A program made the translations under genes and the position numbers. Positions 9,738-18,355 of a stretch of DNA of 18,355 bases are shown here, one piece after another (position 1 is the first letter of the stretch; every line of letters starts with the position of its first letter). Location of the stretch: NCBI GenBank assembly GCA_025769875.1, contig JAGFNK010000923.1:1-18355 (forward strand), read 5' to 3'. The notes beneath the pieces were generated by a model. It was not told where the DNA came from. It did no database searches and was given only the letters and a program-made list of their open reading frames with translations. The stretch is from Russula earlei. Its lineage: Eukaryota > Basidiomycota > Agaricomycetes > Russulales > Russulaceae.

Positions 9738-11153
9738 TTATAAGTGTGGTATGAATGAAGTCCAGTGCACAACATGGTAGGCTGCAGGAGGGAGTGATCT
9801 AAGACACAGAAAAGGAAGTACAAGCAAGGCAAATCGGCCAAATATATAGAGCAATATTAAGAGGATATGAACCATGAAACCAGCGTTAAAAGCCCAATTG
9901 AAAGCCCGATTATCAGGTGAAGGAGGTGGAGTTAAGAATAAACCTAGTTCTAGCATAAGCACCATGGGGATGGCCGTTATGGAGACCGAAGTGACACGCC
10001 AGAATTTTCGCTCTACACCTGAGGGAAATGCGAATGACCATCCAATACAGTGAATCCCGCCAAAAGCCAACCCGACAGAGGTCACAATGAACCCTGTGAA
10101 AAGCATCCCGCGGTAAGTGCCAGTGCCAGGTTGGATGAACTGCTTGCAAGGGTAAAATGTGTTTGATCCTCTTCGAGTTCTCGCACTCCTTGAGTTCGCC
10201 CCAAAAAATTACAAAAGGTTTCATGAATGGCCACGCGACCACACGGACTATCCATGGTATGTCATCTCCAGCGAATGGTCCACGGACAATCGCAGTCGGA
10301 AGCGAACAAAATCCATGTCCGATTGCGCCCCAAAATCCGACTGAATTTGCTTCAATATCCCCATCATCCACGGGCTGTTCAGTGTTTCGTTTCTTGTACA
10401 CTCGCACCCCACGTTGCACGTTCAGAGGCTTATCCCACCACAGGAGATACATCACGAAATTGAGACCAGCGAAGGCAACAGTGACAAGCTCCAGTTCCGT
10501 AATTGATAGGCCTTGGACTGCTCGTGCGATGCATTGCGTCACAAACCAGCCGGTTTGCAGGACGACAAGAGCCTTGGAAATGAAGTCTCCTTTGCTCTTG
10601 TCTTCAATCTCCTCTTTAGCGATCCTTGGGAAACCGCCATTTCCCGTCAGAGAATAGGACTTTAGCTGTTCAGGCAACAGCACTCGGATAGGCCGGTTTC
10701 CTTCGTACTCCATGAATCCTCCCATAATCGCAAAGAAACCGTGAGTGATCGTCCATCCCTCTTCTGTGTTATATTGTCATGATTGCTTTTTGCGCCGAGT
10801 CTTTAGGACTCACCTTTGTGATTCTCCGCTAGTTCAGCGGCGGCCAGTCGTTGTCTCATCGCCCATCCAATCATTGCTTCTGGCACAAAAAGGGCGGCAA
10901 CCATGAGACCGACACGTCGAATTGCGATCCTTAGCCAGGTCTCTTCAGGACTTGGGATATTGGGATGTATTGAGACCCAAGTGCAGAGGAAGAGGGTGAC
11001 TGCACAGCTCCATATAATGTCCCAGAGCGACCTGCCCCCTTGGGGATCATTACAAGACCGGGGTTGAAGTTGGTCGATAGAGACGAGAGGTGGCGAGGTT
11101 TGGCCAACAGGGAATGCTCGTGTGGCAGCAAGAATGGCGAGAATGACAATCAT
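9738..11153 (-). CDS. Fungal multi-spanning integral membrane protein, two exons, one apparent frameshift
   Basis: Exons read 11153-10814 and 10763-9738, giving about 454 residues. The ATG at 11153 is preferred because it opens with a signal-like segment, MIVILAILAATRAFPVGQ, ahead of CNDPQGGRSLWDIIWSC. Further landmarks are TWVSIHPNIP, the splice-joined GWTITHGFFAIMGGFMEYEG, LLPEQLKSYSLTGNG, LQTGWFVTQCIARAVQGL, ITELELVTVAFAGLN, FGGIHCIGWSFAFPSGVE and a final YHVVHWTSFIPHL. I count about eight membrane segments. This is a large, uncharacterised family of basidiomycete membrane proteins; no substrate or activity is known to me. The frame slips by one base between FVIFWG and NTFYPC, most simply in the T6 or G4 run (plus strand 10199-10208). 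It is divergent from the JmjC gene. Confidence 0.78.
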
Positions 11154-11686
11154 AGTAGTAAGTGCCCAGGAAAATGCGAGAAGAGAGGAGGCGGTGATAA
11201 TGCTCTGCAAATAAATGAGTTCCTGGCGCCTGTCTAGCGAGTCGGTTTCCTTCCTGTGCGTCGAGCACAGGTACTTTCTTGACATGTCCTTGTTCTATAT
11301 CCATGCCTCTCACTCGATATCTTGACGTCGACCGATGATCGTTCATCATGGTCGTTTTGGCGGAGCGTGACCAAATGGGTGACGCCGAACCGACGCGTGC
11401 TCGCTGTCCTTCATAATCACCCTTGCGCACTCTCGCAACAAGTCTACTCGGCAGTGTGAACAGCCTCTCGACTCAACAATCGTGTCGATTTAATTAGCTT
11501 CCACCTCGGTGACCTTGCCTCCTTGCTGCTCGTGCTCTCGAGACTTGCCGTTAGTCTAGTAGTCAGGATCGCCATTTTTCTTACCCTGATTACTACACTC
11601 GTCGTTCGGAACTATCGTATGTAGGTACAGCCATGTAGCCGTAGAGTAAACGACAGGCAGGTCTCAAAAAAAACCACGGCACCCAG
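11154..11686. other. Divergent promoter region between the membrane-protein and JmjC genes
   Basis: The 530-base interval holds the 5' regions of both genes. A minus-strand frame continues upstream of 11153 without a convincing start, and short plus-strand ATG frames (for example 11213 and 11348) lack good splice donors. The first coding exon of the JmjC gene, including its ATG, should lie here but I could not fix it. Confidence 0.4.
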
Positions 11687-14600
11687 GATTCCCGCGTGGT
11701 CCCCCACCGTGGTACTAACTGGGCGGCACTCTGGTTAACTGCGCAGATCGAACGGGATGCGGTGCTTTCAGAGTCCTATGGCGATGGGCTTTTCTTGCTT
11801 CAGAGATCGCACGTGATCGTGACTTACGACAGGCCATGCGATGGGTGGCGTCGTCTCTTTTTATCCCCAAACTACGCCTGCGAGATCATGCCACCGGAAC
11901 GATATCTCACCTCTGCTGGGTGGTCTCTAAATGGACTTATCATGCAAGGCAGTCGCTTTCGTGAAATACCGCGCGTATCTGCTTCAGACGTCAACCTGGA
12001 AGCGACCATCAGCAAACACGAGAATTCGGGCTTGCCCCTCGTGATCGAAGGCATGTCCGAGCATCAGGCCTGGCCGACAGGAATGTTCGACACCCAATGG
12101 CTCCGTAACAATCTGAAACAGAGTGAGCTCGGTGGTCTAGCTAGATGGTTAGACTGTGGTAACGTCTTGGCTAGAGATACAGGTCAGGAATGTGCATAAC
12201 CGCCGTGATCTCGAGGTCACCTTTGAGGAGTTTTTGGACCACATAAAGTCTATCCACCAATATGCCAGCGCGGATGGTGAATCATTTACCTTTCCGCCCA
12301 TCCGCCTGCTAAGTTAATCTGTCCTCCAGAGACGTCACGATTGTATGCCAAGGATTTGGAGTGCCCCCCCGAATGGAAGAAGTGGTTGGATACTACACCT
12401 CTGGTTCCCCGTTCGCTCTGTCCACACGGCCCGTCTGATATCATGCAAAATCTTCCAGAACGTGTGAGTACGTTCTACTTGTTCCTTTGGGCACCCTCAA
12501 CTTCATTCGCAGGCCCGCGTAGAGACTCTGATGTGCTATCTTGGTATAGGAGATACATTCACGCCATGCCACAAAGATCTTTGTGCTTCGTTTGGACACA
12601 ATCTTATGTGTCATACTGAAGATGACGGTTCTGCCTTTTGGTTCATGACCGACAGTTCTGCCGCTTCGTCTATGGCCAAGTATTTTCAGTCCTTGGGACA
12701 TGAACTTGATCTGGAATCCCATACGATGTCGATAGATGAATTTGCTGCAGCTCCCTGCGAAACTTATATCACCGAACAGAAGGCTGGTGACCTCGTGTTA
12801 GTGCCACCAAGAAGTTGTCATCAGGTCGTCAACCACGGCGGTCTCACGGTGAAGATGTCCTGGTCGCGAATGACGATCAGGAGTACCCAAGTTGCGCTTT
12901 ATCACGAGATCCCGATATACAGACGGTAAGACGTTGGTGATGAGTGGAAACAGGTGCTCATATTCTCCTTCTAGGGTATGCCGGGCAGAGACTTACCGCA
13001 TCAAAAGTACCATCCATCATACGCTTCGCCGAAACACTGCCTTGCTTGAGGACTTGGCAAAGGGAAAAGACGGTAGTCCCACCTTGTGCGTATCTTGATT
13101 CGAGCGATCTGCTGGTGATAAAGCTAGCACAGTCACGACGTATTTCGGAAGCAACTTGCCAATGACGTGCAGACTTTGCTCGACCTCTTTCGGGTGATAA
13201 TCATAGAGGAAGGCTATCCCGACCCAGAAACCCTGGACCATGTCATTCGTGATTTCCATCACAACGTATATGATACCGATGGCTACCCTACATTTAGCTG
13301 TGATTTCTGTGGCTCTGACATCTTTGTTAGCTTTTTTTGCTGCAAACAATGTTCGCTCTCTGCCCAGAATACATCGAGCGTCAGCGATGGCCTGCACATC
13401 TGTCCAGGGTGCTATGCAGAAGGACGCTCTTGTGGCTGTGGGAAGCTTATGGAACCCGTGCAGTGCTGGCCATTGCAAATTTTGTATGGTGATCATAATC
13501 GGGCAGTGCGCGCACTTAGAGGTGTTGGCGTCATGGAATTCGATGAGATCACAGACAAGTAAGTTATATTTCTCACCGCTGCTGCTTACACACACTCTTA
13601 CTTCTCGTTCACACATTAGTGTAGTCTTGGACAATGACGCAACGGGTGTATTTGAGGCAGCAATAAACATCCGACAGTGGCGGGCGGAACACACAGCCAA
13701 TAAGGTACAGAAGCCGTTATCTCGCGGGAGCTTTGTAATTGAAATATGGCCAGGGCTTATCTCTATGTCACGCAAAGTTGCGGCCTCATGAAGCACAGCG
13801 TGAGGTTATTTTGCGTTGCAAGAAATGTCGCAAGGGTCGCTGTTTCGTGCACCTTGCTGAGGCGGGTGTCCACTCATCAGAAGCTATCACCGTTTACAAA
13901 AGGTCTCTAGATCAAAGTTCATGGCACGAGTTTCATCTTGCCAGGAAAAAGACAATATCAGCAGACAGGGAAACCATCTTAGCCGCCGAGGTGTCAGGTG
14001 ACACTTTGTGCCTGACGGGACAAAATCTAGCAATAGTTGCCTTGTCGTTCCGGCACTGCCAACCCTTGAACATAGGTCACACTCAACTCGGCTGGTATGA
14101 TCGGCTCAAGTCCAATGGAATGGCTGTGCGTACCATTCGCTTGATAAGACCCCAGACTTCCCTAGGACCTGACTCAATCACCAAGGCCCGAAGTCAGGCC
14201 GAAGCCATGGATATGTCATTCCCTCTGCGAGATGGCCACGACTGGGGGTCAGCACTTCCCGAAATTTGTCCCGAAGACAGCGCTAGTAATACGCTGGTTG
14301 GAGGGTTACCTTCCCCACGAGGTAAATTTCTAGCACTCCGCCCAGAATAACTATGAATACGTCACCAGACACAGATCTCGCGAAGTCGGGGTCATCGGAG
14401 CCAACAAGGTCCCAGTCCCCCACAGCTGTAGTGGTCGGGTCTATGAAGCGCAAGGGAACTCTTCTGTTTGATGGACTTGAGCCACCGGGAAGGAGACGAA
14501 AGGCGCGCAGTATCATCTGTCGAAAGGAATCTACGTACTGATTTGGGCGGACATGCAGACAGATGCCGGGCATGCAAAGCCGTGTCCTAGAGGTGCTCGC

Positions 14601-15904
14601 CCATCACGCTCCGCAATATCTGTGAGAAGCGACGAAAAAAGTTCATCTCCTCAATCCACTCAGTCGTCCCTTGAAGGCTCGCTCGTCCAGGCGATCTCCG
14701 GAATCGAAGCACTCACTACGACAGTGGCAGAGCAAAACAGGAACATTGAAAAGTTGGTGCAGGACAATGCCGGCCTTCGGGATGAGGTCCGGAGTTTATC
14801 GCAAACGGTCAAGTCGTCGACGAGGGATGTGCAAAGGGTCGAATACATTATCTCCAAGATGATAGCCGAGTTAAAGGGCAAGTTTGAGAAAACGTTGGAC
14901 CGGTCAGAGAGCCACATCCGAGGACCCATGGATCGAATTTTGGAGGAATTGGGAAGAATACGCGCCAATCCTCCAATGCCGGCCTCTGTGCCCAGCGTAG
15001 CCGCATATCCGTCAAACACGCCATATGCACCCGAATTCGCAGCAGGCGATCCCGAGTGGTCTTCTCGTGACGGTTACGTTCTTTCCGAGCCAAACAAGCC
15101 GCAAGAGAATTGGGAGCAGCATGGACCGCCGGTGCGTAGTATCTATCGCACCCCCAGCATTTGCAAAGCTGACCTTAAAAATCCCTGATGGCCTCCCAGA
15201 ACAACAAGAAGTACGGCAGGGGGCGGCGGCTCTCGTCCGTTCCGAGGACGCGGGCCGCGGATTTCGGGGTGCGCAGTCGGGGAACAACACCCAACGACCC
15301 TATCCCCCGCCGTCATTCCCAGAAGAGGGGTACGGGACTCCGCGGGTTGCAGCAACAGCACACTCTGCGCCGACATCGACACCTCTCGAATCGGCACCGC
15401 CGCCGGTGCTGACTCCCGGCGGCTCCGTCCCCGCCAACACTCTGCGGCGCGGCGACGCGCACCACTCTCAAGGACACGCACGCACGCCATCATCACATCC
15501 GCCCGCCGTCCAAAGTCCGCCCGCACATCACCCACGCCCTCTATCGTCATCATACTCCCACCCGCACTCCCACCCACATGCTACGGACTCGCAGACATCG
15601 CCAGCCCTCCCGTCGACACCGCCGCCGTCTTCCCAGCAGCAGCAGCAACAACAACAACAACGATACCGTCGCGCCACTTATCCACTGGTCCACGACACCC
15701 CTCTCTACGACCACGCGGCGCGACTTCCAACCATCGCAACAGCTTGCCACTCACGAGCGCGGCGACGGGCAGGTGCCATGGCAGTCCTCGCCGAGTGACG
15801 GTGGCGGGCAGCGCCACAACCACAGCCAGAGATATGGTTCGAGTGCGAGCCGGGGTTATGTCGGGCAAGGACATGCCGATGACGAAAGGCGGCAAGGTTG
15901 TTGA
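11687..15904 (+). CDS. Large JmjC-domain protein with Cys-rich modules, coiled coil and Pro/Gln-rich tail; 5' start not found
   Basis: JmjC proteins are Fe(II)/2-oxoglutarate dioxygenases, often histone demethylases. Exons read 11687-12122, 12175-12276, 12330-12463, 12513-12925, 12975-13089, 13152-13558, 13620-13704, 13754-14321, 14375-14534, 14591-15131 and 15220 onward, phases agreeing throughout (about 1,180 codons). The N-terminal part has NWAALWLTAQIERD and HVIVTYDRPCDGWRR. The JmjC core has TPCHKD (His codon 12570, Asp codon 12576) and CHQVVNHGG (His codon 12819), the expected HxD...H iron triad, after ARVETLMCYLGIGD. Two Cys-rich stretches follow: CDFCGSDIFVSFFCCKQC with ICPGCYAEGRSCGCGK, and LRCKKCRKGRCFVHL. 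Then come a coiled coil (14700-14920) and a disordered tail with nine Gln. The intron 14535-14590 lacks a good branch site. The current frame stops at 15798; a one-base slip around CCCC near 15700 would carry a better-looking tail to 15904. No ATG was found: the frame is open only back to a TAG near 11642. Confidence 0.88.
15638..15661 (+). repeat. CAG/CAA repeat encoding a short poly-Gln tract
   Basis: Mixed CAG then CAA codons give nine Gln in a row in the JmjC protein tail, just after PSTPPPSS. The switch from CAG to CAA interrupts the pure repeat, which tends to limit slippage. Confidence 0.85.
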
Positions 15905-16380
15905 AGGGACATGCCCCTCTGTATGGACTCTTGTTACATGTCGCGAGGGAGCCGTGCTCCCTCTCTGTTCTTATTCATAGATACCCTCTCGCCTCGCCTT
16001 GTTGCTTTGTAGGCCTGCCTTGAACACAATGTTTATAGCGGGTTGGAATGTACATGAAATGATCGGTCCCAGCAATCATGCGGCGCCAATGTCCCCTACT
16101 AGCTATCAAACATTAACAACTGTGCCATCGTCCCAGGTGCCTGTCCTAAGGGACTTGTCGAGTCCCGATATGATCAAATAGTTGTCATTAAAGCGAGCAT
16201 GCACACCAGCGAGGACCGATTAGAGAAGTGGGGTATTTAAGGAAGGGTGGTAAATTGTCATGGAGAGACAACGGACGGGTTGAATAATGCAGGTGGATCT
16301 CGTGAAGCATGGAGTATAGGAGCAAGTGAGTTAGATCGCCAGGAAGAAACCTCGTGAAGGAATTGAAAAGGTGGGGCCGC
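15905..16380. other. Convergent 3' spacer between the JmjC and casein kinase genes
   Basis: Both flanking genes end here from opposite sides, so the interval should hold two terminators. Short frames on either strand have no recognisable content. Confidence 0.5.
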
Positions 16381-18345
16381 TCAGCCACAGCTACATGTCA
16401 GGATTTTCCAAAAGGTGCTTGTCTCCTGTGGCGGCTCGCCACCCTGTGCGGCTCTGTCGTGCGACATACCAACGTCGCCCGCGCGTGCGCGTACTTGGCT
16501 GACGGCCGGTGGTGCCGCGGGGGACATCATGGGGGAGGCTCGACCGTACTGTTGCTGGTTGAATACATCCTCGGGCACTTCCCCGCGGGGGTATTCGAAG
16601 CCACCAGAAGCATAAGGATGCTGCGGGCTCTGGTTGCGATGGACGGCTGATACCGGGACGTTGACGTGAGCTGCGGTTGAAAGAGGGGTGGTTTGCCCCG
16701 GAGTATTGCTGCTGACCGGGGCAAGCAATTGGCGGAGCCTTGGGATGAAGTGTTGAGTATGCGACGTGAACTGTCAAGGGAGGGGGATCACCTTGGATGC
16801 TCTGCGACGTTCGGAATCGAGGCGTTGAGGATCTCTTCGACGATCGGGCTGAGGTGAGAGAGGGGTTGCCGAGTTTGGGACTTGTGAGAGCATCTGACTC
16901 TTTGTTTGCTAAAGGGAGAGGTGAGGACCGATCCGGACGGGACGGGACGGACGGGGGCAGAGGGGGACACTTACTGCGACGGCTTCCCAACCACGACCGC
17001 CGTTCAAGACGTTCCAATCGTAAACGCCATCGTCCAGGTCGTTGTTGTTCTTCATCATCTTTGCAAACAATTCACGGAGGAAATCATAGTCGGGCGTTTC
17101 CTCAAAGCCGAGTTTCCGGACATAATTGAGATAAATGCCGAATTCCTCTGGAGAGGAGGGTCACGTCGCGAGGCGCCAAATGGGGGGGGGGGGGGAGGGG
17201 ATGACACTTACCAGGGAAGCCTTCGCAGAGTTCCTTTATAGCCGTCGACTGCTTCTCTCACCGATCTTCTCGTACTTCTGCTTGTTTCGTGGCCGCTTTG
17301 AGCCCCTGCCAGGGCAAGCTTCCCCGAAGGAAGTACATGAAAACATGTCCGAGCGACTCGAGATCATCCCGTCTGGATTGTTCTGTCGACGGAAAAGGTC
17401 AACGAGATCCAGATCCAGAATGACGAGTCGGACCTCTTCCAAGGTGAGTGTTGATGCTCATGTAGCGCGCCCGTTCCGCTCAGACTCTTGCGTTCTCGAT
17501 ACGGTATGTGTTGCTTCGTCTTTGGATCGCGATATGCTTGGCCATACCAAAGTCCACGACGTGTAATCACTGCTCGACTCTGAACGGATCGATTCACACA
17601 ACAAAAGAAGAGCGACGCGCACCATTCGCAGCCTTGGTCCCCGGTCGACCAACAAGGAAGTTAATCCGGTTTGATGTCACGATAGATCAATTCTTTTCTG
17701 TGAATCGTTTTGTACGCGCGTGATCTGCCATGGCTCACTCATCAGACCTGTCGCATTCCAGAGGTCAAGGGTGACGTGCCATTTGCCGTGCGGACATGCA
17801 CACCGTCTTGATCGTGAACTTGCGTCCACACATATCGAACAGGTCCTCGAGGCTCGGCCCTAGCAGATCGATGACCAAGATGTTGTGCAAACCCTCTTGA
17901 CCGAAATGATAGATCTGCGGAATGCCAACTGGCAGGTTTCAGGACAAAGCGCACCCCACAAATGTCCGCAAGAAAAAAAACAAAAGGCGACGCACGACAC
18001 CCGTTTAATATGCGATACGAACCGGCACTCGTCGCGAAGTTGAGGAGCTTCTGCCTTTCGGGGTTCCTACAATCGGTCGTGTTGTTAAACGGGGCTGCGC
18101 AGCGACAATGACGCGTCACGCACAAAATTTGATGGCACGCTCTGAGAGTTGAGGAGGTTGACGCCTGACGTCAAAGACGAGCAAGGTCAGGTAGGGCCAT
18201 GGGGCTCGATGTAAACAAAGGGGGAGAGGGGACGTACCTCGAAGATGACACCGAACGAGCCCTCGCCTTTTTCTTGCCGACTCTTTGTAATGAACGCCGA
18301 CGACGTTCTGAGTCGAACTCGTGCTGCCATGGGTGTGTGCGACAT
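16381..18345 (-). CDS. Casein kinase 1, YCK/CK1-gamma type with C-terminal Cys anchor; many single-base indels
   Basis: CK1 kinases of this type phosphorylate Ser/Thr at the plasma membrane and act in nutrient sensing, endocytosis and polarity. Approximate exons are 18345-18238, 18164-18123, 18066-18000, 17928-17780, 17724-17623, 17569-17434, 17382-17212, 17147-16975, 16908-16792 and one ending at 16381. Landmarks are [10 protein letters not shown] (Gly loop), [25 protein letters not shown] (catalytic loop), [56 protein letters not shown] and [14 protein letters not shown]. The tail ends [10 protein letters not shown], a likely palmitoylation site as in fungal Yck proteins. About a dozen one-base shifts break the frame; one inserted T turns the catalytic-loop Asp-Asn into Asp-stop (17661-17664). 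Intron 17779-17725 appears to start with GC. The start ATG follows ccttcctcag at the window edge. Identity is firm; whether the shifts are real is doubtful. Confidence 0.9.
17182..17195 (+). repeat. 14-base poly-G inside a casein kinase intron
   Basis: Fourteen G bases followed by agggg lie within the intron between the exons ending at 17212 and starting at 17147. On the coding strand this is a poly-C tract upstream of the acceptor ctctccag, so it serves as an extreme pyrimidine tract. Confidence 0.85.
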
Positions 18346-18355
18346 CTGAGGAAGG

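Noticed and set aside
10157..10657. A 166-codon plus-strand frame
   Set aside because: It is antisense to the eight-segment membrane protein and has no recognisable domain.
13240..13791. A 183-codon plus-strand frame
   Set aside because: It is an alternative frame of the Cys-rich JmjC exon and crosses two well-supported introns.
13017..13796. A 259-codon minus-strand frame
   Set aside because: It is antisense to JmjC exons that have clear motifs and phase-matched introns; its own composition is not protein-like.
14536..14592. A zinc-like DRCRACKAV string in another frame between JmjC exons 9 and 10
   Set aside because: Reading it needs two frame corrections, whereas a single 56-nt intron keeps the frame; noted as an alternative only.
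15143..15577. Arg/Gly-rich minus-strand frame
   Set aside because: It is the antisense of the Pro/His-rich JmjC tail, whose composition creates long chance frames.
16415..16650. Plus-strand frames over the kinase tail
   Set aside because: They are antisense to the sequence ending [10 protein letters not shown], which fits the CK1 C-terminus.

Overview
The window reads as nuclear DNA of a filamentous basidiomycete, most likely an Agaricomycete. The genes are dense and broken by many introns of about 47-96 bases with CTNAY-type branch sites. The product families fit this group: a JmjC protein of agaric type, a large fungal multi-spanning membrane protein family, a plasma-membrane-type casein kinase 1 and a Zip3/RNF212-type meiotic RING protein. 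I see no bacterial operon, tRNA, rRNA, CRISPR or intact transposon.

Layout, left to right: 1-1221, no gene seen. 1222-2437 (-), YeeE/YedE-family sulfur-compound transporter. 2438-4310, a 1.9 kb stretch with no gene I can defend. 4311-5565 (-), single-pass LEA2-like membrane protein. 5566-6277, spacer. 6278-7736 (-), Zip3/RNF212/HEI10-type RING protein. 7708/7779-8694 (-), NAT9-type N-acetyltransferase, only 42 bp upstream of the RING gene in its likely form. 9037-9375 (+), a tentative tiny tail-anchored protein whose intron holds a 39-base poly-G run. 9738-11153 (-), eight-segment membrane protein. 11154-11686, divergent promoter region. 11687-15904 (+), large JmjC-domain protein with Cys-rich, coiled-coil and Pro/Gln-rich parts. 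15905-16380, convergent spacer. 16381-18345 (-), YCK-type casein kinase 1, nearly complete, with its start codon 10 bases from the right edge.

The genes look like ordinary, mostly unrelated housekeeping and signalling genes, not one pathway or cluster. All conserved genes are on the minus strand except the JmjC gene. The most striking feature is technical or evolutionary. Most of the conserved genes can be read to full family length only if one or more single-base length differences are allowed, usually in homopolymers. They are especially dense in the kinase (about a dozen, including a TAA inside the catalytic loop). The amino acids between the shifts stay well conserved, which points to assembly error more than to decay. 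I found no convincing new biological system; the better leads are candidate GC-AG introns, micro-exons of 16-24 nt, the poly-G tract inside an inverted repeat, and the architecture of the JmjC protein.
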